From Pimelobacter simplex (GTDB taxonomy: Bacteria; Actinomycetota; Actinomycetes; Propionibacteriales; Nocardioidaceae), in NCBI RefSeq assembly GCF_024662235.1, contig NZ_CP096276.1, forward strand, positions 3,472,001 to 3,536,000: a stretch of 64,000 nucleotides of DNA, written 5' to 3'. The notes beneath the pieces are model-generated. The model saw only the letters and a list, made by a program, of their open reading frames with translations. It was not told where the DNA came from and searched no databases. Below, piece after piece: positions 31,885-41,126 of this stretch (position 1 is the first letter of the stretch; every line of letters begins with the position of its first letter). The position numbers and the translations under genes were made by a program.

Positions 31885-33498
31885 TCAGCGACCGATGGCG
31901 CGGAGGCGAGACCTGAGCCAGGCACCGTCCTTGGCCAGATCCGCGCTGAATGAAGCCTGGTACGCCTCTGCCGAGAACCCCTTGGCCGGCAACGGCACGT
32001 CAGAGGGGCACCACATCAGGGTCAAGCGGTGCCCCTGCACGGCTGCCATGAGGTACTCGTTCTCAGCCGTATAGGACTCGGACACGAGCAGGACGACATC
32101 CTTGGGCGTCGCGGTGTAGCAGAGATTGAACATCGCCGCTCCCGCGAATCCCGCGACGACCTCAGCCCCCCGGAAGAGTGCGGCCTGCTCTGGCAGCGAG
32201 TAGTTCTCGGGGTAAACAACCGTGAATCCTTCGTCAACGAAGAGCGCCTCGACCTCGTCGGCATTGCGGCAGGCGCGCTTGCCCGTGCGTCGCCCGCAGA
32301 AGATGCGGCGCGGGTACGACGCGTCACCAGCAATCGCGGCGAGCGCCGCGCCAGCGCTCCGCCATGCGCCGGCGATCTCAGGATGGATCCAGCCCGGCTG
32401 AGCCATCATCGGGCTCGCCGACAGAAGCCTCTCAACCCGCAACGGACGGTGGAACAGCAGAACGTCCTCTTCGGGCACTCCGAAGGCGCCAAGCAGTTCC
32501 CGCTCATGGGCATGAAGTGCGGTGCGGGAGTCCCGGGTGCTGAGGAGCACGCGCGGGCGCTGGACCTCGTTGCGGATCTCCGGCCAGGCCCACATCCGGG
32601 ACAACTGCTCGGTGACCAGATGCCCGTAGTGCCCAGGGAACTCGGAGTCGAGGTGGACATAGGTCCCTGCCAGATACTCGGCGCCATGGGCGTCACCGCG
32701 CAGCTCCGCGAACCCGGGCGACAGCTCGTTCAGTGCCGCGCTCCGCATGCGCCGGCTATGAGGCCTCCGGAAGGTGTCGGGGAGAAGCAGGTTGCCCTGC
32801 ACGACAACCTGGCGCGGCAGGCAGACGACGTCGTCGTATCCACGCAGCACCATCTCAGGCGCGGAGATCTCACGAACCTCGGCCTTCCTGACCGCCGATT
32901 CGTTCTGGACAACCGTGCAGCGGGCAACGAAGTGCGCGGCCGGGACGGAGGCGATCACGCTGCCGTGGGGATAGCCCGGGCTCCGGAATAGCTCGTCGAC
33001 CTGGCGCTCGCGGACCTTGGCGAACGCAGTCACCCCGTTGACCACGACGACATGCGGTCCCTGTGCCGTCCAACTCGAGATCGCACGCGCCAGCGCGCGG
33101 ATGTCGTCACCGCGGCGACCCGTCACGCGCGGATCGCGGCGGCCGTCGCGAATCTCGTCGAGTGCCTTCAACCGCTTCTCGAGAGGCTCGGAGCGCCTCC
33201 CGCGCTCCCCTCGGAAGACCAGGGACCCGCCTGGGCGAAGGTGAAAGATGAGCTCCGCCAGCCACGACGGCCACTCTCGACCTGGCGCCTCGACCACCAG
33301 GACGTCGTAGCGACCGGCCGATGCCAGCTCGGCCCGACGGTCGTCGGCCGCGACACTCGCATCGAACACGTGCACGTGCGCACGTCGTCGCAGCCGCCGG
33401 CCTACCAGTCCGACCGCGTCAGGCGGTCCAACGACGGCGACTTCGGGCGGTCCATCGACCTCGGCGACAAGGCGGTCAAGGAGCCGTGCCCACCTCAC
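31885..33498 (-). CDS. GT61-type glycosyltransferase with N-terminal nucleotide-binding-like domain
   Basis: The 537-residue protein has two parts. Residues 1-170 look like a Rossmann/methyltransferase-type domain (PPEVAVVGPPDAVGLVG; DVLVVEAPGREWP; IFHLRPGGSLVFRGERG) but lack convincing catalytic motifs. Residues 230-520 resemble GT61/DUF563: HYGHLVTEQLSRMWAW, RVLLSTRDSR, RIFCGRR, LFRGAEVVAGFAGAAMFNL, which is the acceptor/UDP-sugar region in relatives that build cell-surface polysaccharides. The GTG lies one base after the clpX stop on the same strand, so it is probably read from the clp operon. Codon bias is weaker than in neighbours, hinting at transfer. Confidence 0.75.
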   Translation of the reverse strand: MRWARLLDRLVAEVDGPPEVAVVGPPDAVGLVGRRLRRRAHVHVFDASVAADDRRAELASAGRYDVLVVEAPGREWPSWLAELIFHLRPGGSLVFRGERGRRSEPLEKRLKALDEIRDGRRDPRVTGRRGDDIRALARAISSWTAQGPHVVVVNGVTAFAKVRERQVDELFRSPGYPHGSVIASVPAAHFVARCTVVQNESAVRKAEVREISAPEMVLRGYDDVVCLPRQVVVQGNLLLPDTFRRPHSRRMRSAALNELSPGFAELRGDAHGAEYLAGTYVHLDSEFPGHYGHLVTEQLSRMWAWPEIRNEVQRPRVLLSTRDSRTALHAHERELLGAFGVPEEDVLLFHRPLRVERLLSASPMMAQPGWIHPEIAGAWRSAGAALAAIAGDASYPRRIFCGRRTGKRACRNADEVEALFVDEGFTVVYPENYSLPEQAALFRGAEVVAGFAGAAMFNLCYTATPKDVVLLVSESYTAENEYLMAAVQGHRLTLMWCPSDVPLPAKGFSAEAYQASFSADLAKDGAWLRSRLRAIGR

Positions 33499-33499
33499 G

Positions 33500-34780
<1,281 letters not shown>

Positions 34781-34896
34781 GGGTCCTCCTCACATGTGAA
34801 CTCCCCGACGGTACTCCCTGTGGCGCCCCGGAGGGGGCGGGACACGAGGAGTACGTCGAGGAGGTCATCGGGGTCGTTCGGTCGAGGCCTGTCGTC

Positions 34897-35502
34897 TCAG
34901 ACGAGGGCGGGGGTCTTGAGGGACTCGAGCACGGAGTCGATCAGGCCGTACTCGATCGCTCCCTGCGCGGTGAGGATCTTGTCGCGCTCGATGTCGCGGC
35001 TGACCTCCTCGATCGACTTGCCCGAGTGGTCGCTGATCATCTTCTCGAGCAGCTCGCGCATCCGCAGGATCTCGTTGGCCTGGATCTCGATGTCCGAGGT
35101 CTGGCCGAAGGTGCCCTCGGTGTAGGGCTGGTGGATCAGGATCCGGCTGTTGGGCAGCGCCAGGCGCTTGCCCTTGGCACCGGCCGCGAGCAGGATCGCC
35201 GCCGCCGAGGCCGCCTGACCGATGCAGACGGTCTGCACGTCGGGCTTGATGAACTGGATCGTGTCGTAGATCGCCGTCAGCGCCGTGAACGAGCCACCGG
35301 GGCTGTTGATGTAAATGCTGATGTCCTGGTCGGGGTTCATCGACTGCAGGCACAGCAGCTGGGCGATGACGGCGTTGGCGACGTCGTCGGAGATCGGGGT
35401 GCCGAGGTAGATGATGCGGTCCTCGAACAGCTTGGCGTAGGGGTCGATCCGGCGGAAGCCGTAGGACGTGCGCTCTTCCCACTGCGGGATGTAGTAGTTC
35501 AT
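34897..35502 (-). CDS. clpP2: Clp protease proteolytic subunit ClpP2
   Basis: The 201-residue serine protease subunit carries the catalytic Ser in CIGQAASAAAILL, His in ILIHQPYTEG and Asp in IERDKILTAQGA. It assembles with ClpP1 into a mixed tetradecamer that works with ClpX or ClpC. The start MNYYIPQW was chosen because GAAGGA lies 6 bases upstream; a longer in-frame extension has no support. Only one base separates it from the clpP1 stop, so the two are co-translated. Confidence 0.95.
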   Translation of the reverse strand: MNYYIPQWEERTSYGFRRIDPYAKLFEDRIIYLGTPISDDVANAVIAQLLCLQSMNPDQDISIYINSPGGSFTALTAIYDTIQFIKPDVQTVCIGQAASAAAILLAAGAKGKRLALPNSRILIHQPYTEGTFGQTSDIEIQANEILRMRELLEKMISDHSGKSIEEVSRDIERDKILTAQGAIEYGLIDSVLESLKTPALV

Positions 35503-35503
35503 G

Positions 35504-36109
35504 TCAGTCCTTCTTGTGGGCCGGCCGGCCCTCGTCGACGGCTTCCTTGGCACTCTTGACGACCTTGTCGACAAGGCCGTACTCGAGCGCCTCGTCCGCG
35601 GTGAACCAGCGGTCGCGGTCGGCGTCCTCGGTGACCTGCTCGACGCTCTGGCCGGTGTGCTCGGCGATGAGGTCCAGGAGGACCTTCTTGATGTGGAGCG
35701 ACTGCTGGGCCTGGATCTTGATGTCGGAGGCCGAGCCGCCCATGCCGGACGACGGCTGGTGCATCATGATCCGCGCGTGCGGGAGCGCGTAGCGCTTGCC
35801 CTTGGCGCCGGCGCAGAGCAGGAACTGGCCCATCGAGGCGGCCAGGCCCATGCCGACGGTCGCGACGTCGTTGGGGATGTAGTTCATGGTGTCGTAGATC
35901 GCCATGCCGGCGTCGACGGAGCCACCCGGGCTGTTGATGTGCAGGAAGATGTCCGCCTCGGGGTCCTCGGCCGACAGCAGCAGCAGCTGGGCGCAGATCG
36001 CGTTGGCGTTCTGGTCACGGACCTCGGAGCCGAGGAAGACGATCCGCTCACGGAGCAGTCGGCTGTAGATGTTGTCGTCGAGCAGGTTGAGACCGGCTCC
36101 ACCGTTCAT
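35504..36109 (-). CDS. clpP1: Clp protease proteolytic subunit ClpP1
   Basis: From ATG 36109 the protein has 201 residues, with the catalytic Ser in [13 protein letters not shown], His in IMMHQPSSG and Asp in [13 protein letters not shown]. The N-terminus [20 protein letters not shown] is typical of ClpP1. GAGGG lies about 10 bases before this ATG; a GTG at 36148 (214 residues) is an alternative. It heads the clpP1-clpP2-clpX operon. Upstream lies a CGC-N5-GCG element resembling the ClgR activator site. Confidence 0.93.
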   Translation of the reverse strand: MNGGAGLNLLDDNIYSRLLRERIVFLGSEVRDQNANAICAQLLLLSAEDPEADIFLHINSPGGSVDAGMAIYDTMNYIPNDVATVGMGLAASMGQFLLCAGAKGKRYALPHARIMMHQPSSGMGGSASDIKIQAQQSLHIKKVLLDLIAEHTGQSVEQVTEDADRDRWFTADEALEYGLVDKVVKSAKEAVDEGRPAHKKD

Positions 36110-36185
36110 CTGGGGCCCGCCCTCGGGGCCGGCGGAAATCTGAGTCACGCGGCTGACACTAGCCGGACCGGGAGGCAGAACCACG

Positions 36186-36215
36186 CGATAACCCGCCCTG
36201 TTCGCCGACAGCGGA
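36186..36215 (-). promoter_or_regulatory. Candidate clp operon promoter with ClgR-like box
   Basis: On the minus strand TCCGCTGTCGGCGAACA (36215-36199) contains CGC-N5-GCG and overlaps where a -35 would be; TTATCG (36191-36186) could be the -10. ClgR activates clpP genes in actinobacteria from similar sites, but I am matching the motif from memory. Confidence 0.4.
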
Positions 36216-36226
36216 TTCCGGTGCGG

Positions 36227-36862
36227 TCAGGGACGCGACGGCTCCCGCTCGAGCACGAGGATCGCCAGCTGGACCCGGTTGTCCAGGCCGAGCTTGGCGA
36301 ACAGGCTGCCCAGGTGCGTCTTGACCGTGGCCAGGCTCAGGTGCAGGACGGTGGAGATCTCGGCGTTCGAGCGGCCCTGGGCGACCAGCCGGGCGACGTC
36401 CCACTCCCGTCCGCTGACGCCGGCGGGCACCCCGGCGGGCTCGGACAGCGGCGCGGCCAGCCCCACCAGGCGGCGCAGCACGGGTGCCGAGACGGTCGCC
36501 GTGCCGGCGGCGGCACCCAGGACGGCGCGCTCGATCAGGTCGGGGTCCTCGGCCTTCAGCAGGAAGCCGTCGGCACCGGCGCGCAGCGCGCCCAGGACGA
36601 ACTCGTCGGTGTCGAACGCGGTCAGCATCAGGATCCGGCAGCCGAGACCGGCCGCGCGGATCGCGGTGACGGCCGCGATGCCGTCACCGCCCGGCATCCG
36701 GACGTCCATGAGGACGACGTCCGGCGCGAGCTCGCGGGCGGCCCGGACCGCCGCGACGCCGTCACCGGCCTCGCCCACGATCTCGATGCCCCGGGCGGGG
36801 TCGAGCACCAGGCGCAGGCCCGCGCGGACCAGCGGCTCGTCGTCGACCACGAGCACCCTCAC
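36227..36862 (-). CDS. NarL/LuxR-family response regulator
   Basis: The 211-residue protein has a receiver domain (VRVLVVDDEP at the start, phospho-acceptor Asp53 in LMDVRMPG, Thr in MLTAFDTDE, Lys in FLLKAEDP) and a C-terminal LuxR helix-turn-helix (VSGREWDVARLVAQGRSNAE, ISTVLHLSLATVKTHLGSLF). The GTG overlaps the kinase stop as GTGA. It is the partner of the upstream histidine kinase. Its targets are not visible. Confidence 0.93.
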   Translation of the reverse strand: MRVLVVDDEPLVRAGLRLVLDPARGIEIVGEAGDGVAAVRAARELAPDVVLMDVRMPGGDGIAAVTAIRAAGLGCRILMLTAFDTDEFVLGALRAGADGFLLKAEDPDLIERAVLGAAAGTATVSAPVLRRLVGLAAPLSEPAGVPAGVSGREWDVARLVAQGRSNAEISTVLHLSLATVKTHLGSLFAKLGLDNRVQLAILVLEREPSRP

Positions 36863-38019
36863 CACGGCACGGACACCTCGACGACGAACTCCCCGCCGCA
36901 GGCCTCGGCCCGGTGCCGCCCGCCGGCCAGCCGCACGCGCTCGGCGACGCCCTGCAGGCCCAGCCCGGCGCCCGCGGCCGCGGTGCTGCGGCCGACGACG
37001 ACCGGGTTGCGGCACACGACGTCGACCCCGTCGGCGTGCCCGGCGACCAGGAGGCGGACCGGTGCGCCCGGCGCGTGCCGGGCAGCGTTGGCGAGCAGCT
37101 CGCGCACCACCCGGTGCAGCAGCCGCGAGGTCGCCTCGCCGGCCCGTGCGGCGACGGCGGGGTCGAGCTCGGCCTCGATGACCGCTCCGGCGGCGCGGTG
37201 CTGCGCGACCAGGTGCCGGAGGCCCTCCGCGCCGGTCGGCGGCGTGGTCGGCTGCGGCCCCTGGTGCAGCACGCCCAGGACGTCGCGCAGCTCGGCGTGC
37301 GCGGTCCGGGACAGGTCGGCGACGAGCCGGCTGCTCGAGCGCACGGTCTCCGGCGGCAGGTCCGCACGGCGCCCGAGCGCCCCCGCGTGGAGCGCGATCA
37401 GGCTCAGGTGGTGGCTCAGGCTGTCGTGCATCTCGCCGGCGATCCGGGCCCGCTCCTCGCTGCGCGCACGCTCGGCGACCAGCGCCTGCTCCCGCCGGGC
37501 CCGGACCCGCAGCTCGCGGCGCGCGCCGGTCACGGTGCCGGTCAGCACCAGCACGACCACGACGCCGGCGAGGAGGGCGAGCAGCCCGGGCGCCTGGCCC
37601 GGCTGCAGGACGACGACGGCGAGCGCCGCCGGTACGACGAACGCGAGGACCGCGAGCACCGTCGTCCGCCGCGAGCGCAGCGAGACGACCAGCACCAGGG
37701 CCACCACGGCCGCCGGCGTCGCGGCCGTCAGCGGAGCGAGGGCGGCGAGCGCCAGGCCGGCCGGCACCGAGCCGTAACCCAGCAGCCGCAGGAGCAGCGG
37801 AACCGACACGACAATGGCACTGACCTCGGCGAGCAGCCACAGCGCGACGAGGTCGTCGGCGGGCGGGTCCGTACGGCCCACGGCCTCGCCGATCGCCACG
37901 AGCGCGGCCAGTACGCCCACGACGGTGCAGGTGGCGACCACGACCAGACGGGTCCGGCGGCGGGCGGCGAGCGCAACACCGTCGCCGGCGCCGTCCCCGG
38001 CCCGAGCCTGCCCGAACAT
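36859..38019 (-). CDS. NarL-type sensor histidine kinase (HisKA_3)
   Basis: The 386-residue protein has about four to five transmembrane helices in residues 24-165 with no large external sensor, then a short coiled coil and HisKA_3 with phospho-acceptor His198 (RIAGEMHDSLSHHLSL). The ATPase part has LLANAARHAPG (N box) and GAGLGLQGVAERV (G box). It probably senses membrane or envelope conditions. TAGGCT lies 7 bases before the ATG (leaderless). It diverges from the CPBP protease gene. Confidence 0.92.
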   Translation of the reverse strand: MFGQARAGDGAGDGVALAARRRTRLVVVATCTVVGVLAALVAIGEAVGRTDPPADDLVALWLLAEVSAIVVSVPLLLRLLGYGSVPAGLALAALAPLTAATPAAVVALVLVVSLRSRRTTVLAVLAFVVPAALAVVVLQPGQAPGLLALLAGVVVVLVLTGTVTGARRELRVRARREQALVAERARSEERARIAGEMHDSLSHHLSLIALHAGALGRRADLPPETVRSSSRLVADLSRTAHAELRDVLGVLHQGPQPTTPPTGAEGLRHLVAQHRAAGAVIEAELDPAVAARAGEATSRLLHRVVRELLANAARHAPGAPVRLLVAGHADGVDVVCRNPVVVGRSTAAAGAGLGLQGVAERVRLAGGRHRAEACGGEFVVEVSVPW

Positions 38020-38026
38020 GGGGTGG

Positions 38027-38090
38027 AGCCTAGGCCAGCGCGGGGGCGGGCGGATCAGCCGAAGGGATGAGCCCGCCCCCGACCTTCGGC
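38027..38090. promoter_or_regulatory. Leaderless -10 of the kinase gene plus two interleaved inverted repeats
   Basis: The leftward -10 TAGGCT occupies 38027-38032. Beside it repeat A (CGGGGGCGGGC 38041-38051 with GCCCGCCCCCG 38071-38081) and repeat B (GCCGAAGG 38058-38065 with CCTTCGGC 38083-38090) have alternating arms. They could be two operators, or, if transcribed rightward, a pseudoknot upstream of the CPBP gene. Confidence 0.5.
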
Positions 38091-38150
38091 GGGGTCGTTC
38101 CCCACCTCCGCTCGATGTGCCGGCCCCCCGCCGGGCACGAGGGTGGAACC

Positions 38151-39032
38151 ATGACGTCTCGTACGCCGCCTGACGCCCTGCCGTACCACCGCCTGGGCCT
38201 GCGCAGCGCCCGGCCGCGGTGGTGGCGACCCATCGCGGTGCTGGCGCTGGCCGTCGTCCTCTTCGTCGCCGGGGCGATCCTGCTCACCGGCCCCCTGGTC
38301 CTCCTCGGCGAGGCGGTCCCGGACCTCCAGGGCCGCATCGACGACGTGCTCGGCGACGGCGACATGTCCGACCCGCTCGCGGCCACCTACCTGCTGGTCG
38401 CGGTCGCCCTGATGCTGCCGGCCGCGCTGCTGGCGATCCGGCTCGTCGGCGGGCGTCCGGTCGGGACGCTGTCGTCGGTCACCGGGCGGCTCCGCTGGGG
38501 GCTCCTGGCCCGCTGCCTGGGTGCCGCGGCGGTGCTGATGGTGTCCGCGATGCTGGTCACGACCACGATCGACGACGCCTGGGAGGACGCCGCGGTCGGC
38601 GGCCGGACGCTCGCGTTCGTCGCGCTCGCGCTGCTCGTCGTCCCGGTGCAGGCGACGGCCGAGGAGTACGTCTTCCGGGGGCTGCTCATGCAGACCGTCG
38701 GCACCTGGCTGCGGCACCCGGCGTTCGCGATCGTGCTGCCGGTCGCCCTGTTCACGCTCGGCCACGACTACGACGCGCTGGGGCTGGTCGACGTCACGGT
38801 GTTCGGCCTCGCCGCCGGCTGGCTGACCTGGCGCACCGGTGGGCTGGAGGCCGCGATCGGGCTCCACGTCGCCACCAACGCGGCGATCTTCGCCTTCGGC
38901 GGCTTCGGCCTGGTCGACCTGGCCGCGGACGAGGGCACCGTCAGCGGGCTCGCCGTGTCGGTCGCGCTGACCGGGGTCTACACGTGGCTGGTGCGCGACT
39001 GGGCCGACGTCAGCCCTCGGCCGCGGCCTTGA
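38151..39032 (+). CDS. CPBP-family intramembrane protease
   Basis: The 293-residue membrane protein has about eight helices. CPBP catalytic motifs are present: Glu171-Glu172 in EEYVFRG, His205 in TLGHDYDA, and His239/Asn243 in GLHVATNA. Relatives cleave within membranes (Rce1/Abi type) and in bacteria are linked to bacteriocin immunity or envelope processing. GAGGGTGGAA lies right before the ATG at 38151; earlier starts lack this. Substrate unknown. The tail overlaps the convergent SRPBCC gene by 23 bases. Confidence 0.88.
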   Translation: MTSRTPPDALPYHRLGLRSARPRWWRPIAVLALAVVLFVAGAILLTGPLVLLGEAVPDLQGRIDDVLGDGDMSDPLAATYLLVAVALMLPAALLAIRLVGGRPVGTLSSVTGRLRWGLLARCLGAAAVLMVSAMLVTTTIDDAWEDAAVGGRTLAFVALALLVVPVQATAEEYVFRGLLMQTVGTWLRHPAFAIVLPVALFTLGHDYDALGLVDVTVFGLAAGWLTWRTGGLEAAIGLHVATNAAIFAFGGFGLVDLAADEGTVSGLAVSVALTGVYTWLVRDWADVSPRPRP

Positions 39033-39489
39033 GCCCGGCGACCGTCGTCGCCATGCCCTGCTCCAGCTCGTCGGCATGGGCCTCGTTGCCGCCGAGCAGC
39101 AGGGGCGCCACGATGCGGCTGCCGAGGCTCAGCGCGCCGGGCACCGGGCGCCGGTGCACGACCTGGGTACGACGGGCGTCGTCGGCGTCGGGGGTGAGCT
39201 CCCAGATCCACTGCGCCCCGCTCGACGGCGTGTCCCAGACCAGGCGCCGCTCGGGCTCGACGTCGGCGACGACCGACCGGGTCGGCCAGAAGACCGCCTT
39301 GCGCCGGTTGATCCCGAGGTACCACTGCCCGACCCGCAGGCCGCCCGGCTTGAGCGGGACCATCCGGACCGTCTCGGGACTCCACTGCGCCAGCTGACCG
39401 AAGTCGGTCAGGAGCGCCCACACGTGGGCGGCGGGAGCATCGATCACGGTCTCGGCCCGCAGCTCGCGCGCGGCCTTCGTCGTCGTCAT
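39010..39489 (-). CDS. SRPBCC-family (polyketide cyclase-like) protein
   Basis: The 159-residue protein has the START-like pattern: ETVIDAPAAHVWALLTDFGQ at the N-terminus, then WSPETVRMVPL, RLVWDTPSSGAQWIWEL and a long C-terminal helix ELEQGMATTVAGLKAA. Such proteins bind hydrophobic ligands in a deep pocket; most small bacterial members have no known ligand. ATG 39489 is preferred to a GTG two codons upstream, though neither has a clear ribosome site. Confidence 0.85.
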   Translation of the reverse strand: MTTTKAARELRAETVIDAPAAHVWALLTDFGQLAQWSPETVRMVPLKPGGLRVGQWYLGINRRKAVFWPTRSVVADVEPERRLVWDTPSSGAQWIWELTPDADDARRTQVVHRRPVPGALSLGSRIVAPLLLGGNEAHADELEQGMATTVAGLKAAAEG

Positions 39490-39515
39490 GGCCACATGGT
39501 GGCAAGTTCCGGGCC

Positions 39516-39848
39516 TCAGAGCCAGGGCAACCAGGCCGAGAGCCAGAGCACGACCGGTCCGGCAGCGACGACGACGCCGAGGATCGCGGCCGGCAGGCCC
39601 ACCGGGCGCCGGGCGAGCAGGATCCCGATCGCGCCGAGCACCAGCGCGCAGACCCCGGGGACGCCGAGGAGCAGCGCGGCGACGTAGCCGAGGGCGGCGG
39701 TCGAGGACTCACCGGTGTAGGTCGCGGTCTCGACCCACGCCCACACCGCCAGGCCGGTCTCGGCCAGGCCGAGGACGACGGCGGTCCAGGCGGTGATCCG
39801 GGTGCCGGTGGGAGCGGTGGTGGCGGCGGGCGCGGAGGTCGAGGTCAC
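39516..39848 (-). CDS. Small three-helix membrane protein, unknown
   Basis: The 110-residue protein has a Thr/Ala-rich cytoplasmic N-terminus and three hydrophobic helices (AWTAVVLGLAETGLAVWAWV, AALGYVAALLLGVPGVCALV, AAILGVVVAAGPVVLWLSAW). I recognise no family. It sits between the SRPBCC gene and the lipase-like gene on the same strand with short gaps of 26 and 48 bases. Confidence 0.6.
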   Translation of the reverse strand: MTSTSAPAATTAPTGTRITAWTAVVLGLAETGLAVWAWVETATYTGESSTAALGYVAALLLGVPGVCALVLGAIGILLARRPVGLPAAILGVVVAAGPVVLWLSAWLPWL

Positions 39849-39896
39849 CCGACCAGTCTCGGGGCCAGGAGACCCGCCGCGCGTGAGTAGACGTGC

Positions 39897-41075
39897 TCAG
39901 CCGGCGTCGAGCCAGCGGGCCAGCGCGGCGTGGATCTCGGGGTGGTTGAGCAGCCCGAAGTGGTCGGTACGCCCGACGTGGAGGACCTCGGCGCCGGGGA
40001 ACAGCTCGGTGCCCCGCCGGTCGCGGCCCGCGGCCGAGTGCGGCGTCACGAGCAGGTCGCCGAGGACCTGGGCGACCGGGTGCCGCGGCGAGGCGGACAG
40101 GGTCGCGGAGACCAGGCGGTAGCGCGCCCGCGGGAGGGTCGGTACGTCGGCCGCGACCCCGAGCTCGAGGTCGCGGATGCCCAGCGAGCGGCGGTCGATG
40201 ATCGCGCCGAACCCGGCCGACTCGGGCAGCCGCGCCAGGAGGCGGGTGCCGCGGTCGGCGCCGCGGGCCAGCGGAGCGCCGAGGTGCGGCGTGCCGAGCG
40301 TGATGATGTCGGTGACCCGATCGGTCCAGGCGCCGTGCCCGGGACCGGCCTGGGCCTGGACGGCGGTCGCGGTCCGCAGGACGAGCCCGCCCATCGAGTG
40401 ACCGACCAGCGCGATCCGCTCGACCGGACCGGGCCAGACCTCGACCAGGCGCTGGAGCAGCGCGGCCAGGGCGACGCCGTTCTCGCGCACGCCGAGGCCG
40501 GTGTTGGCGCGGAGGTAGACCGGGCTCCAGCCGCGCGCCGCCAGGCTCTCGCCGTACGTCGAGCCGAGGCGGTCGCGGTGCCGGCGCCAGTAGTCCTCGT
40601 TCTCGCACAGGCCGTGCAGGAAGACGACGAGCCGCCCGGTGGCGTCGGGGAAGGCCGCGGCGACGCCGTCCGCAGTGAGCGGTACGTCGCGTCCGCCGGC
40701 GCGCACGCCCATCTCGATCGCGAGCCGGGGCCGGTCGCGGCGCAGCTCCTCGCCGATCAGGCCGTTGACCGCGGCGCTGACGAAGCGTCCACGCGGGCCG
40801 TCCTCGAGCCCGGGACCGGCGCCGGTCTCGGCGATCCGGGCCAGGCCCGCCCCGGCGCCGCGCACGGAGAGCCCGAGGGCGCCGTAGACCAGCGCGGCGA
40901 TGCCGCGGTGCAGCGTCTCGGCGGGGACGCCGGCCGGCCCGACCCCCCGTCGTACGACGCCGTGGGCGCGGCGGGAGACCGCGGCATGGGTGTCGCGGGC
41001 GGTCGTCACGACCAGCTCGTCGACCACGGCGGTGGCCAGTGCGAGCGCATCGACCAGGGTGGCGTCCTGCTTCAT
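39897..41075 (-). CDS. Alpha/beta hydrolase, lipase/esterase-like
   Basis: The 392-residue protein has a helical N-terminal region (about 1-140) and an alpha/beta hydrolase core with LVVFLHGLCENEDYWRRH (oxyanion region), nucleophile elbow GHSMGG (Ser), TLGTPHLGAPL downstream, and the final HVGRTDHFGLLNHPEI holding the catalytic His. This arrangement resembles PGAP1-like lipases acting on lipids or esters. No signal peptide is seen. A near-perfect palindrome overlaps its promoter region, so it is probably under a TetR-type repressor. Confidence 0.87.
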   Translation of the reverse strand: MKQDATLVDALALATAVVDELVVTTARDTHAAVSRRAHGVVRRGVGPAGVPAETLHRGIAALVYGALGLSVRGAGAGLARIAETGAGPGLEDGPRGRFVSAAVNGLIGEELRRDRPRLAIEMGVRAGGRDVPLTADGVAAAFPDATGRLVVFLHGLCENEDYWRRHRDRLGSTYGESLAARGWSPVYLRANTGLGVRENGVALAALLQRLVEVWPGPVERIALVGHSMGGLVLRTATAVQAQAGPGHGAWTDRVTDIITLGTPHLGAPLARGADRGTRLLARLPESAGFGAIIDRRSLGIRDLELGVAADVPTLPRARYRLVSATLSASPRHPVAQVLGDLLVTPHSAAGRDRRGTELFPGAEVLHVGRTDHFGLLNHPEIHAALARWLDAG

Positions 41076-41081
41076 GGCAGT

Positions 41082-41103
41082 TGAGTGTACAGATGTTCAC
41101 TCA
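41082..41103. promoter_or_regulatory. TetR-type operator TGAGTGTACA-GA-TGTTCACTCA
   Basis: The arms match at 9 of 10 positions. The site lies between the lipase-like gene (leftward) and a methyltransferase-like gene (rightward), and contains a leftward TACACT (41084-41089) 8 bases from the lipase ATG. No TetR gene is adjacent. Confidence 0.7.
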
Positions 41104-41126
41104 GGCGGGGTTGAGACGATGGTCGC

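Noticed and set aside
34824..34839. Terminator between clpP2 and clpX
   Set aside because: The 6-bp stem is weak and the genes are normally co-expressed; treated as at most an attenuator.
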